A stretch of DNA of 64,000 bases, taken from Patiria pectinifera. Taxonomy: Eukaryota; Echinodermata; Asteroidea; Valvatida; Asterinidae. Below the pieces are notes generated by a model, which had not been told where the DNA came from, did not search any database, and was given only the letters and a program-made list of their open reading frames with translations. Of this stretch, positions 32,726-44,420 are shown one piece after another (within the stretch, counting starts at the first letter, position 1; every line of letters begins with the position of its first letter). The translations under genes and the position numbers were made by a program. The stretch lies in the NCBI GenBank assembly GCA_029964075.1, contig CM057142.1:29204392-29268391 (forward strand). The letters run 5' to 3'.

Positions 32726-33090
32726 TGTAGCGGTATTTTGATTGATATTTCGCCCTGCCCAAAAGCTTATAGTCTCCGGTAAAGGAAGAAACTAGGCAAG
32801 GGGTTCTCCAGTCAGCTCAAATCTTTCTAAACTTAATTGGAAGGAACTGCTCCTCATTTTATTCCATCGACCACCAACAACAACACAACTCACACTCACA
32901 AATCTTCTGCCTTGCATTTTCCCATACCCGTACCCCCACCAATGTATACATTTGTAACAACTTGTCAGCGCGTCTCGCTCTTTGACCCATGACCCCTGCC
33001 AGTGGGCCCCTGGTGCACTGCCTATTATTAGCGCACGGGAATTAACAAAGGTTTAACACAACAAGCACCCCAAATAATCATTTCCCCACA
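32726..33090 (-). repeat. 5' LTR of the outer Gypsy element
   Basis: 365 bp, two differences from 16868-17232. The CTAG target duplication follows at 33091-33094. Confidence 0.93.
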
Positions 33091-33094
33091 CTAG

Positions 33095-33656
33095 GACTGT
33101 ACACCTTAAGTGGATGTGAAGTTTCCTATTGGATTGGGTGGATTAACTGGTGGATTGGGTGGATTAACTAGTGGATTTGGTGATTACTGGTGGAATATCC
33201 TCTAATTAGCAACAATTAGACAATAAAGCAGAGACAGGAGACTTCTTTTACTTCTTTGGTCCCACCAAGCGAAAAAGGGAGGTTTAATTCGCTCACACTC
33301 TTCCTTTTATAGGCCAACATGATCCCTAGTATTTGCTTTCAATAAGTGCACATCATTGCTAAAGTACAGAGGTTACATTAACCAATCAAAATGCATTATT
33401 TCTCAGTAGATGACTTAATCCACGCCCAATAACAGTGCTGGCCAATTGGATTCTGATATTGTAGCATGAGTGAATAAGCACTAAGAAATGTCACTACACA
33501 TTTCATGTTGATGTATAAAATGTATAGTTGATGGTTCATCACAGTAATTACCTTTGCATTACAAACCTGCCAGCAGCCATATTTTTGCACAAACTTGGCT
33601 CATTGCAGGTTTTGACTTTTGGCAGAATAACAATGAATGCTCAGTCATCCGTTGTC
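33095..33656. other. non-coding stretch with short GGATT-rich tandem repeats
   Basis: GGATTGGGTGGATTAACTGG is repeated with variation at about 33134-33175. Nothing else is recognised. Confidence 0.4.
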
Positions 33657-33798
33657 ACAGACACACAATCAAGGTATCATTGAAAAGAATACACATTGGC
33701 GTTTCACATGAGCTTTAACTTGTTTGGAAATGTTTATTCGATTTTTTCTATAAATAACGTTTACGTTCGGGTTTCTTTTTTGTATACACCCCGTAGTT
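33657..33798. repeat. dispersed repeat, right member of the inverted pair around the nested retroelements
   Basis: This is the inverse of 16600-16735, sharing the inverse of CATGTGAAACGCCAATGTGT and the TTGATTGTGTGTCTGTG block (here CACAGACACACAATCAA). Confidence 0.65.
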
Positions 33799-34769
33799 GG
33801 CTTAGTCTGAGTATCACCCGTTGTCCACGGAGCGCCGCACGCCGTGACATTTCTTTTGAAATCCATGTCTATGACGCGTAACGGGTGAATGACCGAAGAC
33901 CCGATAGACTTATATAGAAAGCGCCTGCTGATTGGTCAAAATCTAGGTAGTCAAGAGGTGGGGTCTTGCCTAATTAATCAGCAAATCTGTTGGCGCATAA
34001 TAGACCACAGCATTCCTATTACATACGCTATAGTTGACATTGTTCTTGTGACTAATTTCAATGGTGCCCAAAACGACTAACCTGTTAGTAATCTGACATT
34101 TTCAGTTAGTCAATGAAATCCTAACCAATCTGTTTGGACAAATCACTAGTTGACAGTGGCCTTGTGACTAAGTTTAACAATGCCTCATACGACTAACTAG
34201 TCAACCGACCTTTTCGGTTAGTCATTCAAAATCATTAGTCACTTAAATACGGTTTTATTTCCGGTAAATACAAAAGAAAGTAAGCAATCAAATCATATAT
34301 TTTTTTCAAATTGATATATTTCAATTCGTATCATGATAAATTTCCAACAAAAAGTGAATAAATTATGCTCTTAAATAAGTAGAATACATGCATCATCACA
34401 AAAACTCTAAATATCAACAAGGTATTAACAAAGTGAGAATACAATTTAATAATTTATAATTTCATGCGGTACATGTAAAAAAATTCCAATACTGTGCATA
34501 TAAAAAGCGTAGCACCTATGGCTTGCATGTAAACCTACATGTGGTATGAATTCACGTTTCGTTTTTGTTTTGTTTATAATCTTTGAATGGCTCAAAATAT
34601 AATGATATCTGTTGACAAACGAGGCACACTCAGCAATATAGTTCGACACCATTCAGTTATAAGCAAAGTTTTGCAAGTACTTCCTTTTACCTTGGCACGG
34701 TAACAGATTTTATACTCAGCGAAAGCTCAAGTGGCGTCCATAAGCGTAGCTGCTATCCCCTACACGACG
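33799..34769. other. non-coding stretch with an old tandem duplication
   Basis: A block of about 100 bp with CTTGTGACTAA, ACGACTAAC and TTTTC(A/G)GTTAGTCA occurs at about 34035-34120 and again at 34149-34235, diverged. No gene is seen. Confidence 0.4.
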
Positions 34770-35047
34770 ATTATTTCTGACCTATTGTGTCCGACCCATT
34801 GTGTCCAACAGGCAATTATGTCCGACCCATTGTGTCCGGCGGCCAATTATCTCCGACCCACTGTCCAACCCATTGTGTCTGACGAACGATAATGTCCGAC
34901 CTATTATGTCCGAACGTCGATCGAATAATTAGGAATAAAATGTACTTGTAGATATATATATCGCTGAAAATGTGGAAGACAAATCTTAATTTAACACCGT
35001 GATGTGACAGTGCGGCCGTATATAAAATCCAGAAACAAAGACCTTTT

Positions 35048-35588
35048 CTTCGCTCGTACCCCCGCCCTGCAAACAGGATGCTGGAATACTCTGATTAATT
35101 CACGCTCTGATTGGTTGGATTTTGCGTGACAAGTGACCTGCGCGTCTTCAAGGTCATGACTCTGCAAGGTTTGAAACGGCCGTTAAGACTGATTCATTAC
35201 TCTTTTATTCCAGTCTAGAAAAAAAAATTCTCGTTGAAAAGCGTAATAATGTGGGAAATTCTGTAAAACTTATCTGTGTTGTAAATTTACAATTCCCGTC
35301 ACTCGCTCAGGTTCCGTTTCGTATCACGAACGGTCGGATTGCATTATGCGACGCTCAAAATTGTGTCCACATGGTCCGCAATGAAACAGAAATCACATCC
35401 GGTATAGAATGTGCGCAATTCTATGGGAAGTTTTTGGATAGCATTTGCGCACATTGTCTAATTGCGGTCTTGAACAGCTGCAGCCAGATGCTATATACTA
35501 AGGTCGTAGGCCACTTCCTTCACAAGATTCTGTGAAGCTCATCAGAGTATCCCATCGTCCTGTTTGCAGTGCGGGGGTACGAGCGAAA
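35048..35588. mobile_element. 540-bp inverted-repeat element with a roughly 10-bp target duplication
   Basis: The left arm from TTCGCTCGTACCCCCGCCCT through TGCAAACAGGATGCTGGAAT to ACTCTGAT is matched, inverted, by the right arm at about 35540-35588, which reads ...GGGGGTACGAGCGAA at its end. The arms are about 50 bp with a few mismatches. The direct repeat AAAGACCTTTT flanks it (35037-35047 and 35586-35596, sharing an A or two with the ends). A 9-11 bp duplication with long inverted repeats suggests a Mutator-like MITE. The 94-codon frame inside has no recognisable domain. Confidence 0.7.
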
Positions 35589-36619
35589 GACCTTTTGCTA
35601 ATAAATTCATAATTATGCATGCATGTGCATAATATTCTGGTAATTTTTCTCAATTTGTCTAGGATTTTAGGTATTCTTAACAGTACTAATTGTATTTAGA
35701 ATATTGATAACAGTAATAATTCAACGCAATCGACACAATTTTAATTAAATCTGCTTTTATTCCTTGCCAATAAAAAGATAATTATGATGTCAGTTCACAA
35801 CCGAATGACTCTGGCGTAATTGACCATCTAAATACAAAAGGTCGGACGTATGTTCACGACCATTATGTCCGTTTGGTCGATTACGTCCGAAAACAGATTT
35901 TGACGAGCGACGGCCGATTATGTCCGACCCAGATACTTGTTTTACTTTGAGAAACAAAATGCACCAAACCACATTTCCAAACTACTAGACAAAAATGCCT
36001 TAAATTGCTGTGAAAAAAAAACTATTTAAGGGAACGAAATTAAACAAATAATGTATGAAAAGAAAAGCAATGACAGTTCACGTAGTATCCACAAGACTAC
36101 ATTAGCGACTCTTCCACTGAGTTGTTGTATTCATTATATTATTGCATGTACATGTATTACGCCATACGCGGCAAACATCCATGCAGGACCGACTTTTTGG
36201 TACAGAAAAAGCTTGCCTCTCATTTGGATTTTTATACATTTTTTACTTTTACCCACCGCCTTTGATAGCATAAACAGGGTCCTGACTCCGATAAGTGTTG
36301 CAATTGCACCCAGTGTGGCAATTGCAAAACATAATAAGGACATTAAAAAGTCACTTGTGAGAGTAATTGGAGCCCAAATAGAGGATAAAATAAATCAGTT
36401 TTCATAGGACGCCTAAATATTACGACAACAAACTTTCAGAGTTTACCGGACAAAACTGGGTTTTGAATCCAATTCTGTTCAAATCCAATCTTACTTTTAC
36501 GAGTGAGTGCTTCTTTTAAAATACGGCCGCATTGTCTTATTACGGGGTAAAGATAAGAATTGTCTTCCACATTATCAGCAATGTAGACCTACATGCAAAT
36601 TAAACAAATCCTCTATCGG

Positions 36620-37140
36620 CAGTCGGACACAATGGGTCGGACATAATCGGCCGTTGGACACAAAGGGTCGGACATAATCTTTCGTCGGACACAATGGGTC
36701 GGACATAATCGGCAGTCGGACACAATTGGTCGGACATAATCGGCCGTCGGACACAATGGGTCGGACATTATCGTTCGTCGGACACAATGGGTCGGACATA
36801 ATCGTTTGTCGGACACAATGGGTCGGACATAATCGTTCGTCGGACATAATGGGTTGGATATAATCGGCCGTCGCTCGTCAAAATCTGTTGTCGGACGTAA
36901 TCGACCAAACGGACATAATGGTCGTGAACAGACGTATCCCGTCGTCGGATACAATGGGTTGGACATAATCGGCCGTTGGACACAGCGGGTCGGACATAAT
37001 CGGCCGTCGGACACAATGGGTCGGACATAAACGGATTTTGGACTAAATGGGTCGGACATAATCGGTCGTCGGACTTAAAGGGTCGTACCTAATCAGTCGT
37101 CGGACATAACGGGTCGGACATAATCGGCTATTGCTCGTCA
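36620..37140. repeat. 31-bp minisatellite array (right arm)
   Basis: About 15 copies of a unit resembling CGGACACAATGGGTCGGACA + TAATCGGCCGT, interrupted near 36870-36940 by a unique block (GCTCGTCAAAATCTGTTGTC). The unit is two half-units related to each other (CGGACACAATGGGT and CGGACATAATCGG). As 31 is not a multiple of 3, three frames are open in rotation, which explains the repetitive open frames. Confidence 0.85.
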
Positions 37141-37469
37141 AAATCTGTTGTCGGACTTAATCGACCAAACGGACTTAATGGTCTTGAACACGCGTCCATT
37201 TGTATATCATATTATTGGAAAATATTTCACAAACTGCGTTGACACTTTTCTAACACGATTCTTACTGCGATAGGTCACTTGGATACTGGGAATGTGACAC
37301 TTAAGAATCACGGTTCTGAAGGTTGGACACCTCCACCTACTCGCTGCCTCTATGAAACATTTTGTGCTCGATCTTCTAATTAAACTTCACTGGGCTCTAC
37401 AATAATAATTTATCTTCTACATTATCAGCAATGTATAGACCTGCAAAGGCAAGTATTAAAATTCTTCGA

Positions 37470-37860
37470 TCGAGCGTCGTACACAATAAGTCTGACATAA
37501 TCGGCCCTTGGACATAATAGGCCGGTCATAATCGACAGTCCGACACAATGGGTCGGACATAAGTGGCCGTCGGACACAATGGGTCGGACACAATCGGCTG
37601 TCGGACACATTGGGTAATCGGCTGGCGGACACAATGTGTCTGACATAATTTGCCATCGGACACTACGGGTCGGAAGTAATCGGCCATCGCTTGTCAAAAG
37701 CTGTTGTCGGACTAAATCCACCAAATGGACATAATGGTCGTGAACACACGTTTGTTATGTCCGTTTGGTCGATTACGTCCGACAACCGATTTTGATGAGC
37801 GACGCCCGATTGTTTGACGACGGTTGTGTCCGACGATGCGATGCGTCCGACCTATTGTAT
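37470..37860. repeat. second stretch of the 31-bp minisatellite, ending in an inverted copy
   Basis: From about 37486 to 37680 the units run in the same direction as the array at 36620. At about 37751 the direction reverses (GTCCGTTTGGTCGATTACGT is the inverse of the block at 36890-36915). This gives a local palindrome centred near 37745. Confidence 0.75.
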
Positions 37861-37920
37861 TTAGATGGTCGATTACACAGGATTCATTCGGTTGTGTACT
37901 GACACTATAAAGTTATCTTT

Positions 37921-38999
37921 GGATTGTAACTGCAGTGCGCGCGCAAAATTACCGTGAAAAATTCTGAAAATATCCCCACGCAGAATCTGAGTCTAACAAA
38001 AGTTGACGTACTAAATTCCACAGGGTTGTCTAAGGGGCGTGGCTAACTTGCAAACGGCGATAGGTCAATCGGGTGATTCACATTGCAGTGCGCTACCAAG
38101 AGTTTGCCACAGAGAATTCATTTTGCTTAATGCATTGTTGGAGATGGTGGACAAATTCGCAGCGCGGGACATATTTTGAAAATGTTAGTTTGTCTGGTCA
38201 GTAGTTTCGTATTGCGTATGATTTGAGTATGTTTGCCCTTTTCTTTTCTTTTTATGGTGTTCATTGCCCAAATCTATAACAAATAAGCTGAATTTTCCAA
38301 ATTTCCAGAATTGTCTGTCCGCCCCTAGTTTCTACCCACTTGTTTTCTACCCACTTGTTTTCCCCACGATTCGTTGGTAAAAGTGATTCATCTTGACATG
38401 ATGATGCGCAAATGTAAAATGCAATCCCCGAAATCAAATCATCTAATAATAATAATATCTGTATTTTTTTAATAAAGATATATCTATTTCCAGACGTGTC
38501 AAATGATGTTCATTAGATGTAATGATGTAATTGCCGAACCTAAATCAAAAAAATGGTCGGCCAGACTATTGACCGTTTTGTCATTGTCAAGATTTTGTAA
38601 AACAGCACTCAATTAAAAACAACAACAAAAAGTATTTTTGTGTGTGTGTCACTTAATACTGTTTGACCGTTTTACAAAACTGTAAAACGACTGAACGGTC
38701 AATGGTTCGTTTACTGTTGTTGTTGATAAGGAAATCCAAAACAGAGAAATTCATGGGATTAAATTAAACAAAACAGATTTGCGTATTTGGGGGGGGGGGG
38801 TGGTAGGGCAAATACTCCCCTGCTCACCCTCGGAAAAATGATAAATTGAGAATATAATAAAAGAAGTTTTTTTCCCAAAAGGAATTTTGGGGAAAAAATT
38901 GCTTTGCCCCCCCCCCCCCTAAAAAAACATGGCGACACTCATGTTAACAGATGATACAAATCTTAACCTCCAAAAAAGAAAATGACTCATCATTGGTAA
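37921..38999. other. non-coding stretch with facing G and C runs
   Basis: A run of 12-13 G at about 38788-38800 and a run of 13 C at about 38907-38919, each next to an AT-rich flank, lie in inverted relation and could bound a small element. A (GT)n-like tract sits near 38640. No gene is recognised. Confidence 0.45.
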
Positions 39000-40440
39000 C
39001 ATTGATCCTGACCAAAACCTTTCCGAAATTACAAAATTGGCAACAGGAAGCAATTAAAACATTCGGCGTTTATTTTGAGAATAATATGAATGAATGTTAA
39101 GCATTGACCTGGGAAGAAAAGGTGAAAAATTGTGCGAATTTAATTAATCAATGGAAAAGAACACATCTGACATTACAAGGAAGAGTAACATATGTAAATA
39201 GTCTGGCAATACCAATATTGACCTTTTTATCATCTTTTATTCCAACCCCATAAAATATGTTTCGATAGATAACTTAGAGTTTCCGTTTATGTGGAATGGC
39301 AAAACAGACAAACTGTTAAGAAAAACACTGATTTGCAATTTAAACGAAGGCGGTCTTAACCTATCTGTCATTTTATCGCTTAATATAGCACTAAAATTAC
39401 CTGGATATTCAATTGGTAAATACAATAAGAATGGGAAATGAAAAATCCATTGCAATTTGTATTTAAACACATGTTGTCTAGACCTTTCAGTCCTCAATAT
39501 CAATTTTAAGACATCAAAGTGCTCTTCATGTATTACTTTTAATCTTTCACAATTTATACAGAGTTAATATTCTTAAAAGCACAAATACTGTGGGGTAATA
39601 ACCACATTAAATATGAAAACAAGCCAGCAACTGGATTAAATTCAAGATCATTTACGTGAATGACCTTCAGACAGAAAATGGTGCACTGTCTACTTAGTAT
39701 ATCAGAGACAAACTAATTAAGAAACATAACTGGATAGCAGAAATGTATACATTGAAGAAGGCCATATCAAAAGAATGGTTAAGAATAGCAAATGATAAAA
39801 CAAAACTCCCGTTGAAAGGTGCGTTTACGTTAATGATGTTTTAAGCAGTTTAGAAAAGTTACAACTAAAGAAATATACACGGTTTTAAATGATGGAAAAC
39901 GTAAACCGCCAGTTAGTCAAAAAAGGCTTTGGATATATATTAAATGAAGAAATGAAATGGAATTTTGTGTGGAAACCAAAACAAAAATGTAAAAGAAGCT
40001 AAGTTAAGAAACTATAATTACACATTAGTTTTCTACATCTTAATACTACTCACTAAAAAATCATTGTATAAATAGAAAATTGTCAAGAGTGTGCTGTGTT
40101 TTTATGTAACAATATTGATGATTACCATCATAGTTTTGTGACATGTGTACATACATTAGAATATGCTCAATATTACCAAGCGATACAATAAGTGGATCAA
40201 CACTTTTGACACTTTTATTTTCAGAAGTTTATCAGAGAGCTAAACTATAGAAGAAAAACAACAATCCTGGAAACAGTTTTTGTAATATCTTATTTTAATT
40301 AATACAGTACAATGTAATTACGTCAATAATACGTATGTTTGTTCAGAAAATGTTAACAATATTACGAGAAATAAAAGCATTAGACGCAATGAGGGAAAAA
40401 AAACCTTTTAGACAGTGTCAACATAAAATTGATCCACTAT
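39000..40440 (+). pseudogene. decayed 3' end of an L1/Tx1-type LINE (ORF2 C-terminal region)
   Basis: Read across frames the segment at 39055-39440 gives FGVYFENN, WEEKVKNCANLINQWKRTHL, LTLQGRVTYVNSLAIPIL, FPFMWNGKTDKLLRKTLICN and NEGGLNLS. This is the post-RT region typical of L1/Tx1 ORF2 proteins. A TAA-type stop after NEC (about 39098) and a shift near 39245 break it. At about 39855-39940 TTKEIYTVLNDGKRKPPVSQ continues the family pattern. Further decayed sequence reaches about 40440. No RT core or endonuclease is present, so it is a 5'-truncated, dead copy, as is usual for LINEs. Confidence 0.7.
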
Positions 40441-42142
40441 AGCAAAACAAACATGCAAAGTGAAACCGCAAAGTTGTTAGGTTGCAACTGTGTACATAAA
40501 TAATGACATCTATTTAAATTATTGATAGTAGGTGACCCGGGAAAAGAAGAAACCACTGAGCTAAATTGTGTACATGTATTAGTTATAAACATGGCATTAA
40601 AGCACACACAGTACTATCGAATGTATGTAGAATAAAGGCCGACGCGATTCCTAAGTGCTTTTCCTGATAACTAGCTCGTTGACAATGCTATCTAGTGATG
40701 TTGTTCGTTTCCCCATTTACACAACCAACCAATACTCTGTGCATTTGCCGTTAACGTGTGCTATTTTAATGAGTTGATGGTTTATGTTGACTGTTTTATA
40801 CAGTTCTTGGTAAATTATTATCAAAATATACGGAGTTTTTCAAATCAAGATGGGGCGGATTTTGCCTCATTAGTTCCAATCTTTTGTGGTCGTCTTTTGA
40901 AAGATTAAGCAACAATGTCATTTACCATAAAATACGTAATAATGATGTCAAATGATTGCGATATGGATTATACAAGATCAGAATCTACCGCGTTTCCAAT
41001 TATTTTTGTTCAAAACAAATTGGACTCTTACGTTCAAAACAAGCAAGTGTTCTCAAATAAAAATCAATTGGATGTACCTTTAGTCGGCCTTGATAAAGTT
41101 AAACTAAAATGATTATTTTTTTCATGAAATATTAGGTCCGTAACCAGGTCACCGATATAGACATTTATAGCATATGTAATGGCTAATGCCGGCTACAAAC
41201 TCTACAGACTGATATGTTGTCTTTAAAGGGACATGAAAGCGCACGGTTGGGCTAAAAAAATGTTTTAAACGACATGATATTAATTTTGAAAAGAGCATTG
41301 TAAAGCAGAATAAAAAATCCACAAACTATCCTTAACAAAATGGCCGTTTTGTGTTATTCTAGCGAGAACAAATTCCTAAGGTCTAAATTTTGACTTTCTA
41401 AAATCTAGCTATTCGGGTGCTAGTCGTGAATCGTGTCGCACATGTTCCACCAGTGCATCGCGGACGTTTGGGAGACAAAATGTATGGTGCTATGAGTGGG
41501 CGTGCCTTACATGATACTTGTGGGGAATAACCAATCTGTTCGTATTGAAAACTCCATAGCGTTTTCCATACAGGGCAGATGGATTATTAACAACTTCCTT
41601 GTGGGGTCTATTAATTGTTATTATGTTTACTGCCCCAAAAGGAATTGTGCATATGTTCAACATTTTGTATGTGGTGAAAACCGAGGATTTCCTGTTGCTC
41701 CTCTTTTGTTCACACTTCAACTATTTTGCAACGGCTCACATTGGTTTTGTACACGTTTTCTGATCGAGGACATCCTCGATTGGACTTAATTAGAAATAGA
41801 TGAATTCACATGTGTTTCCTCGATTTACACAATAAACATACGCACACAACTTTACGGATGGGGTTGAGGGGGAAATTTAATTGTTCTCTCTTCTTAAACC
41901 TTTCCTTTGCGAAGGCGGACCTAGTCTGGGAAACCATTGTTCCATTTTGTGTAAGTATCCCATAAGGTGACTCCCGTAAGAACACAATGTAGTGTTATCT
42001 TATACTTATGAGGACCTACTTTTGTTCCCTACTTGTGTTCCATTGTTTTGTATTTCAATTTTTTTCCACACGTCCCATAAGGTGTGTACACGAAAAACTC
42101 CAGAAGACTCATATCCTCGGGGTTATCGCTGTTACCAGTCTG
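40441..42142. other. non-coding stretch, nothing recognised
   Basis: Small frames (40915-41112, 41496-41789, 41992-42199) have no splice borders or recognisable domains that I can defend. Confidence 0.4.
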
Positions 42143-42347
42143 CAATGGACCGATCCAGTAAGCACCGCCCCATGGTATTCTGACCAATCACAGCCGTGAT
42201 TCATGTCCGACATGCGTGCACAAAAGTCGATATGCGTGCATGCGCGTATAATTGGCGCGGCAGGAAAATGCAGTGTGGCATTGGAGAGGAGCACGTGTTA
42301 ATTTGCCCACGTGTGCATTGGGAGGGGCTTACTGGATCGGTCCATTG
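42143..42347. mobile_element. 205-bp MITE with a 21-bp perfect terminal inverted repeat
   Basis: CAATGGACCGATCCAGTAAG at the left end is exactly mirrored by CTTACTGGATCGGTCCATTG at the right end (one further base pair also matches). The inside contains GTGCATGCGCGTATAATTGG but no coding sequence. A target duplication is not clear, so the superfamily is not assigned. Confidence 0.75.
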
Positions 42348-42604
42348 TCTCAGGTCCTCAGTCGTAAAAGAACACAATCACTACTGAGTGTCTGACAGAA
42401 GTTGGGGCAAAGGAGGAGACTTAGAATCCCGGCTTGAAATACCACAAAATGTCCGCCGCTTCAGATTTTTTTCTCGGAAACATTAGATTAGTTTCCCTTC
42501 AACCTGATCTTTGAAAATAGAATAAATAAACAATCTTAATAACAACTGGGGATTTCGGTAATATGTGCCCATTTAAATAGGCATTGTCACATCTGCTGGA
42601 TAAT

Positions 42605-42798
42605 TTATGTGGAATTTGTTGGGTTATGTATGTTTCGCAACAAATAAGGTGAATCATCACTCATCCAGACGGGTAATGGCTGAAACTGCACTGCAAAATA
42701 ATTCTCAAACTCGACGAAGGTTACAGTTGCCGTGTTCAGTTTTGCATGTCTGGCTGATAAAATTGCCAATAAATTTCGCTTTCTCACTCTTCGTTCTT
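42605..42798 (-). CDS. candidate last exon of the multi-pass membrane protein gene
   Basis: An acceptor CTGCAAATCAG ends at 42799 and the following frame runs 64 codons to a TAA at 42605-42607. The exon begins with two bases that complete a codon, exactly what the preceding exon (44276-44420, one base left over) requires. The encoded segment is hydrophilic with a basic start (ERRVRKRNLLAI), suiting a cytoplasmic tail after the last membrane segment. The acceptor's pyrimidine tract is weak and no homology is recognised, so this is the least certain exon. Confidence 0.4.
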
Positions 42799-44275
42799 CT
42801 GATTTGCAGTTAACACGAAGAGAAACTAAAATACGGCAAGTTGACTGATACAATTTGAATCGTATTATACGTATCTCTGTTAGTTGACCAGAATGCAATT
42901 CATTCCATTTGTACATATTATCGATTTTACAATCAACCCAGATAAATAACAAGAATCAATTTACAAATTGTATGTTACATTACAAACTTTAAAATCAGAA
43001 AATGTATTCAAAGAAATTCGTAATTACCCTCATAATTAGGAATCTTCAATGTTTGCTAAAAAAACACGTACTTACAATGATGTTAGGAAAAGGAATACCA
43101 CACTTAATGGGAATAGACAACCAGCCACATAATCGGGTGCAATACAACACAAGAGCATACAGAGTAAGAAGGTAAGAAAAGAAAAAAGGATGAAAGAATG
43201 ACACATTAGGACAAACACATGACAGATAATGTATGACAAGTATAACAGGTATATGTAAAACAAAGGCTACAGAGATGATAAGATAACAAACACGAAAAGT
43301 AGTAGATGACTGGCATGTGATTTATTTCACATCCTACACAATGAGTCGCCCTTTTCTTATTATTGATTATTGGTTCGATATGAGGCCAAGACCCATTTTA
43401 TCATCAGTCAGTGGAATATATATCTCATGACATATTCCTGTATACGATCGTCGATTACGACACTCCCCTGCGGACCCTTATAGTGTTGAAACATGACAGC
43501 CGTCATTCTCCCGACTTCCTCGTCAGAGGTTTGGTTGTCCCGTCATCTTTTAAAGCAATAAGGTGCAAAAATAGAGATTGGAAGGTAAGAATCGGCCTTC
43601 AACCTTACGGAATGCGCTCTTGGCTATTGTCTTAGGAAGGCGTTTCACAGTAGGCCTATGATGACTTTTCATGTGCTCTTTTGCATCCACAATTTGAAAC
43701 AGACTAATGTCAAATTGAAGTCAATATCGCGATATTTCACTTTTAGTTGAATGAAAATACATAACAGTCATAAATAGGTAACTTTTAAACCAAATCATTT
43801 TACACGTCATACGCTAAGGTAACTGTTTTGATTTTTGTCAACTTTGCAATTTTTCTACTTGATACTTTGGTTGACTTAAGAGATCCGGTGATGTGCAAAT
43901 ACGGTTTCAGCCACCTTTGCCCTATGGTTGGCGAACCCGTGATTGAAGCTATAATACTAGCACTTGGTTTATCAAAATAAGTTTATGGTATTTGCAATCG
44001 CTACATTGATGTTTGTATAGACAACAAAGTTTTTGTCTTCAAAAACGAGTTCCCCCCCCCCGACCTCTAATGTATCTCAGGGAAAACAGCTGATTACAAA
44101 CGATTAGTCTTCCTTCTCACGAAAACAATTATATTAGATTGAAAAAAAGTTGTTAGTTTGAGGGATGAGTTGTTACTACAATGCAGATGAGTTAACAAAC
44201 GTGTGAGGGACGAGGAAAGAACATTACAGGGATGATAAAAAAGTTAAAGAACCCATTCAAAAGAAATTGACTTAC

Positions 44276-44420
44276 CACCTTCCGTCCGAAACTGTTTGTA
44301 TAGATACATCAGAAAGCCGAATACCAAGATACACACTGCGAAAACAGCGACAAAGACAGCAATGATGAACCCGCGGATGACTTCAGATAAACCATCCCAG
44401 GTCTGTGTATTCTGTGTAAT
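44276..44420 (-). CDS. exon of a multi-pass membrane protein (last membrane segment)
   Basis: The exon is bounded by acceptor ACATTTTCAG and donor GTAAGT (GGTG|GTAAGT). It encodes ITQNTQTWDGLSEVIRG and then a strong membrane segment FIIAVFVAVFAVCILVFGFL, ending MYLYKQFRTEG plus one base. The start phase (0) matches the preceding exon at 51898-51981. A branch-point-like TACTAAT lies at 44434-44440, where the 4.6-kb foldback element begins. The long upstream intron (7.5 kb) is filled with repeats. Confidence 0.65.

Larger units (their letters stand above)
16868..33090 (-). mobile_element. outer Gypsy-type LTR retrotransposon (minus strand), host of nested insertions
   Basis: Two 365-bp LTRs (16868-17232 and 32726-33090) differ at two positions by eye. 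They are flanked by a 4-bp target duplication CTAG (16864-16867 and 33091-33094). Read on the minus strand the order is LTR, primer-binding site, gag, protease, RT, RNase H/integrase, C-terminal tail, SGNH hydrolase, purine tract, LTR. A second element (21578-29934) interrupts it between protease and RT, with TSD CTTCT. Without that insert and one copy of the duplication the element would be about 7.9 kb. RNase H stops and a frameshift before the pol tail show decay independent of the insertion. Confidence 0.93.
34770..37920. mobile_element. foldback complex built from a 31-bp minisatellite
   Basis: Two pairs of inverted arms overlap here. Pair one: 34950-35033 is the inverse of about 36517-36600 (shared AATGTGGAAGACAA and GCGGCCGTAT blocks). 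The 31-bp arrays also point opposite ways on either side (34770-34925 against 36620-37140). Pair two: 35774-35940 is the inverse of about 37750-37920 (shared CATTCGGTTGTG, GTATTTAGATGGTC and GACATAATGGTCGTGAAC-type blocks). The loop contains a smaller element (35048-35588). No transposase is seen. Foldback elements typically carry such long modular arms, but the exact outer ends and history are uncertain. Confidence 0.6.

Noticed and set aside
35251..35535. 94-codon frame inside the Mutator-like MITE
   Set aside because: Non-autonomous element interior; no domain features.
36051..36407. 118-codon frame with a hydrophobic stretch and NKDIKKSLVRVI, reminiscent of a receptor tail
   Set aside because: Lies inside the foldback loop, has no splice borders or partner exons, and the other strand is equally open; similarity is too slight.
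36575..37724. Cys/Pro/Thr-rich repetitive frames of 90-148 codons
   Set aside because: Translation of the 31-bp minisatellite; three unit phases rotate through the frame and no other coding sign is present.
43072..43263. Hydrophobic 63-codon minus-strand frame as an extra membrane exon
   Set aside because: Composition is low-complexity, no good acceptor/donor pair in the needed phase, and the exon at 42605-42798 already fits the phase of the previous exon.
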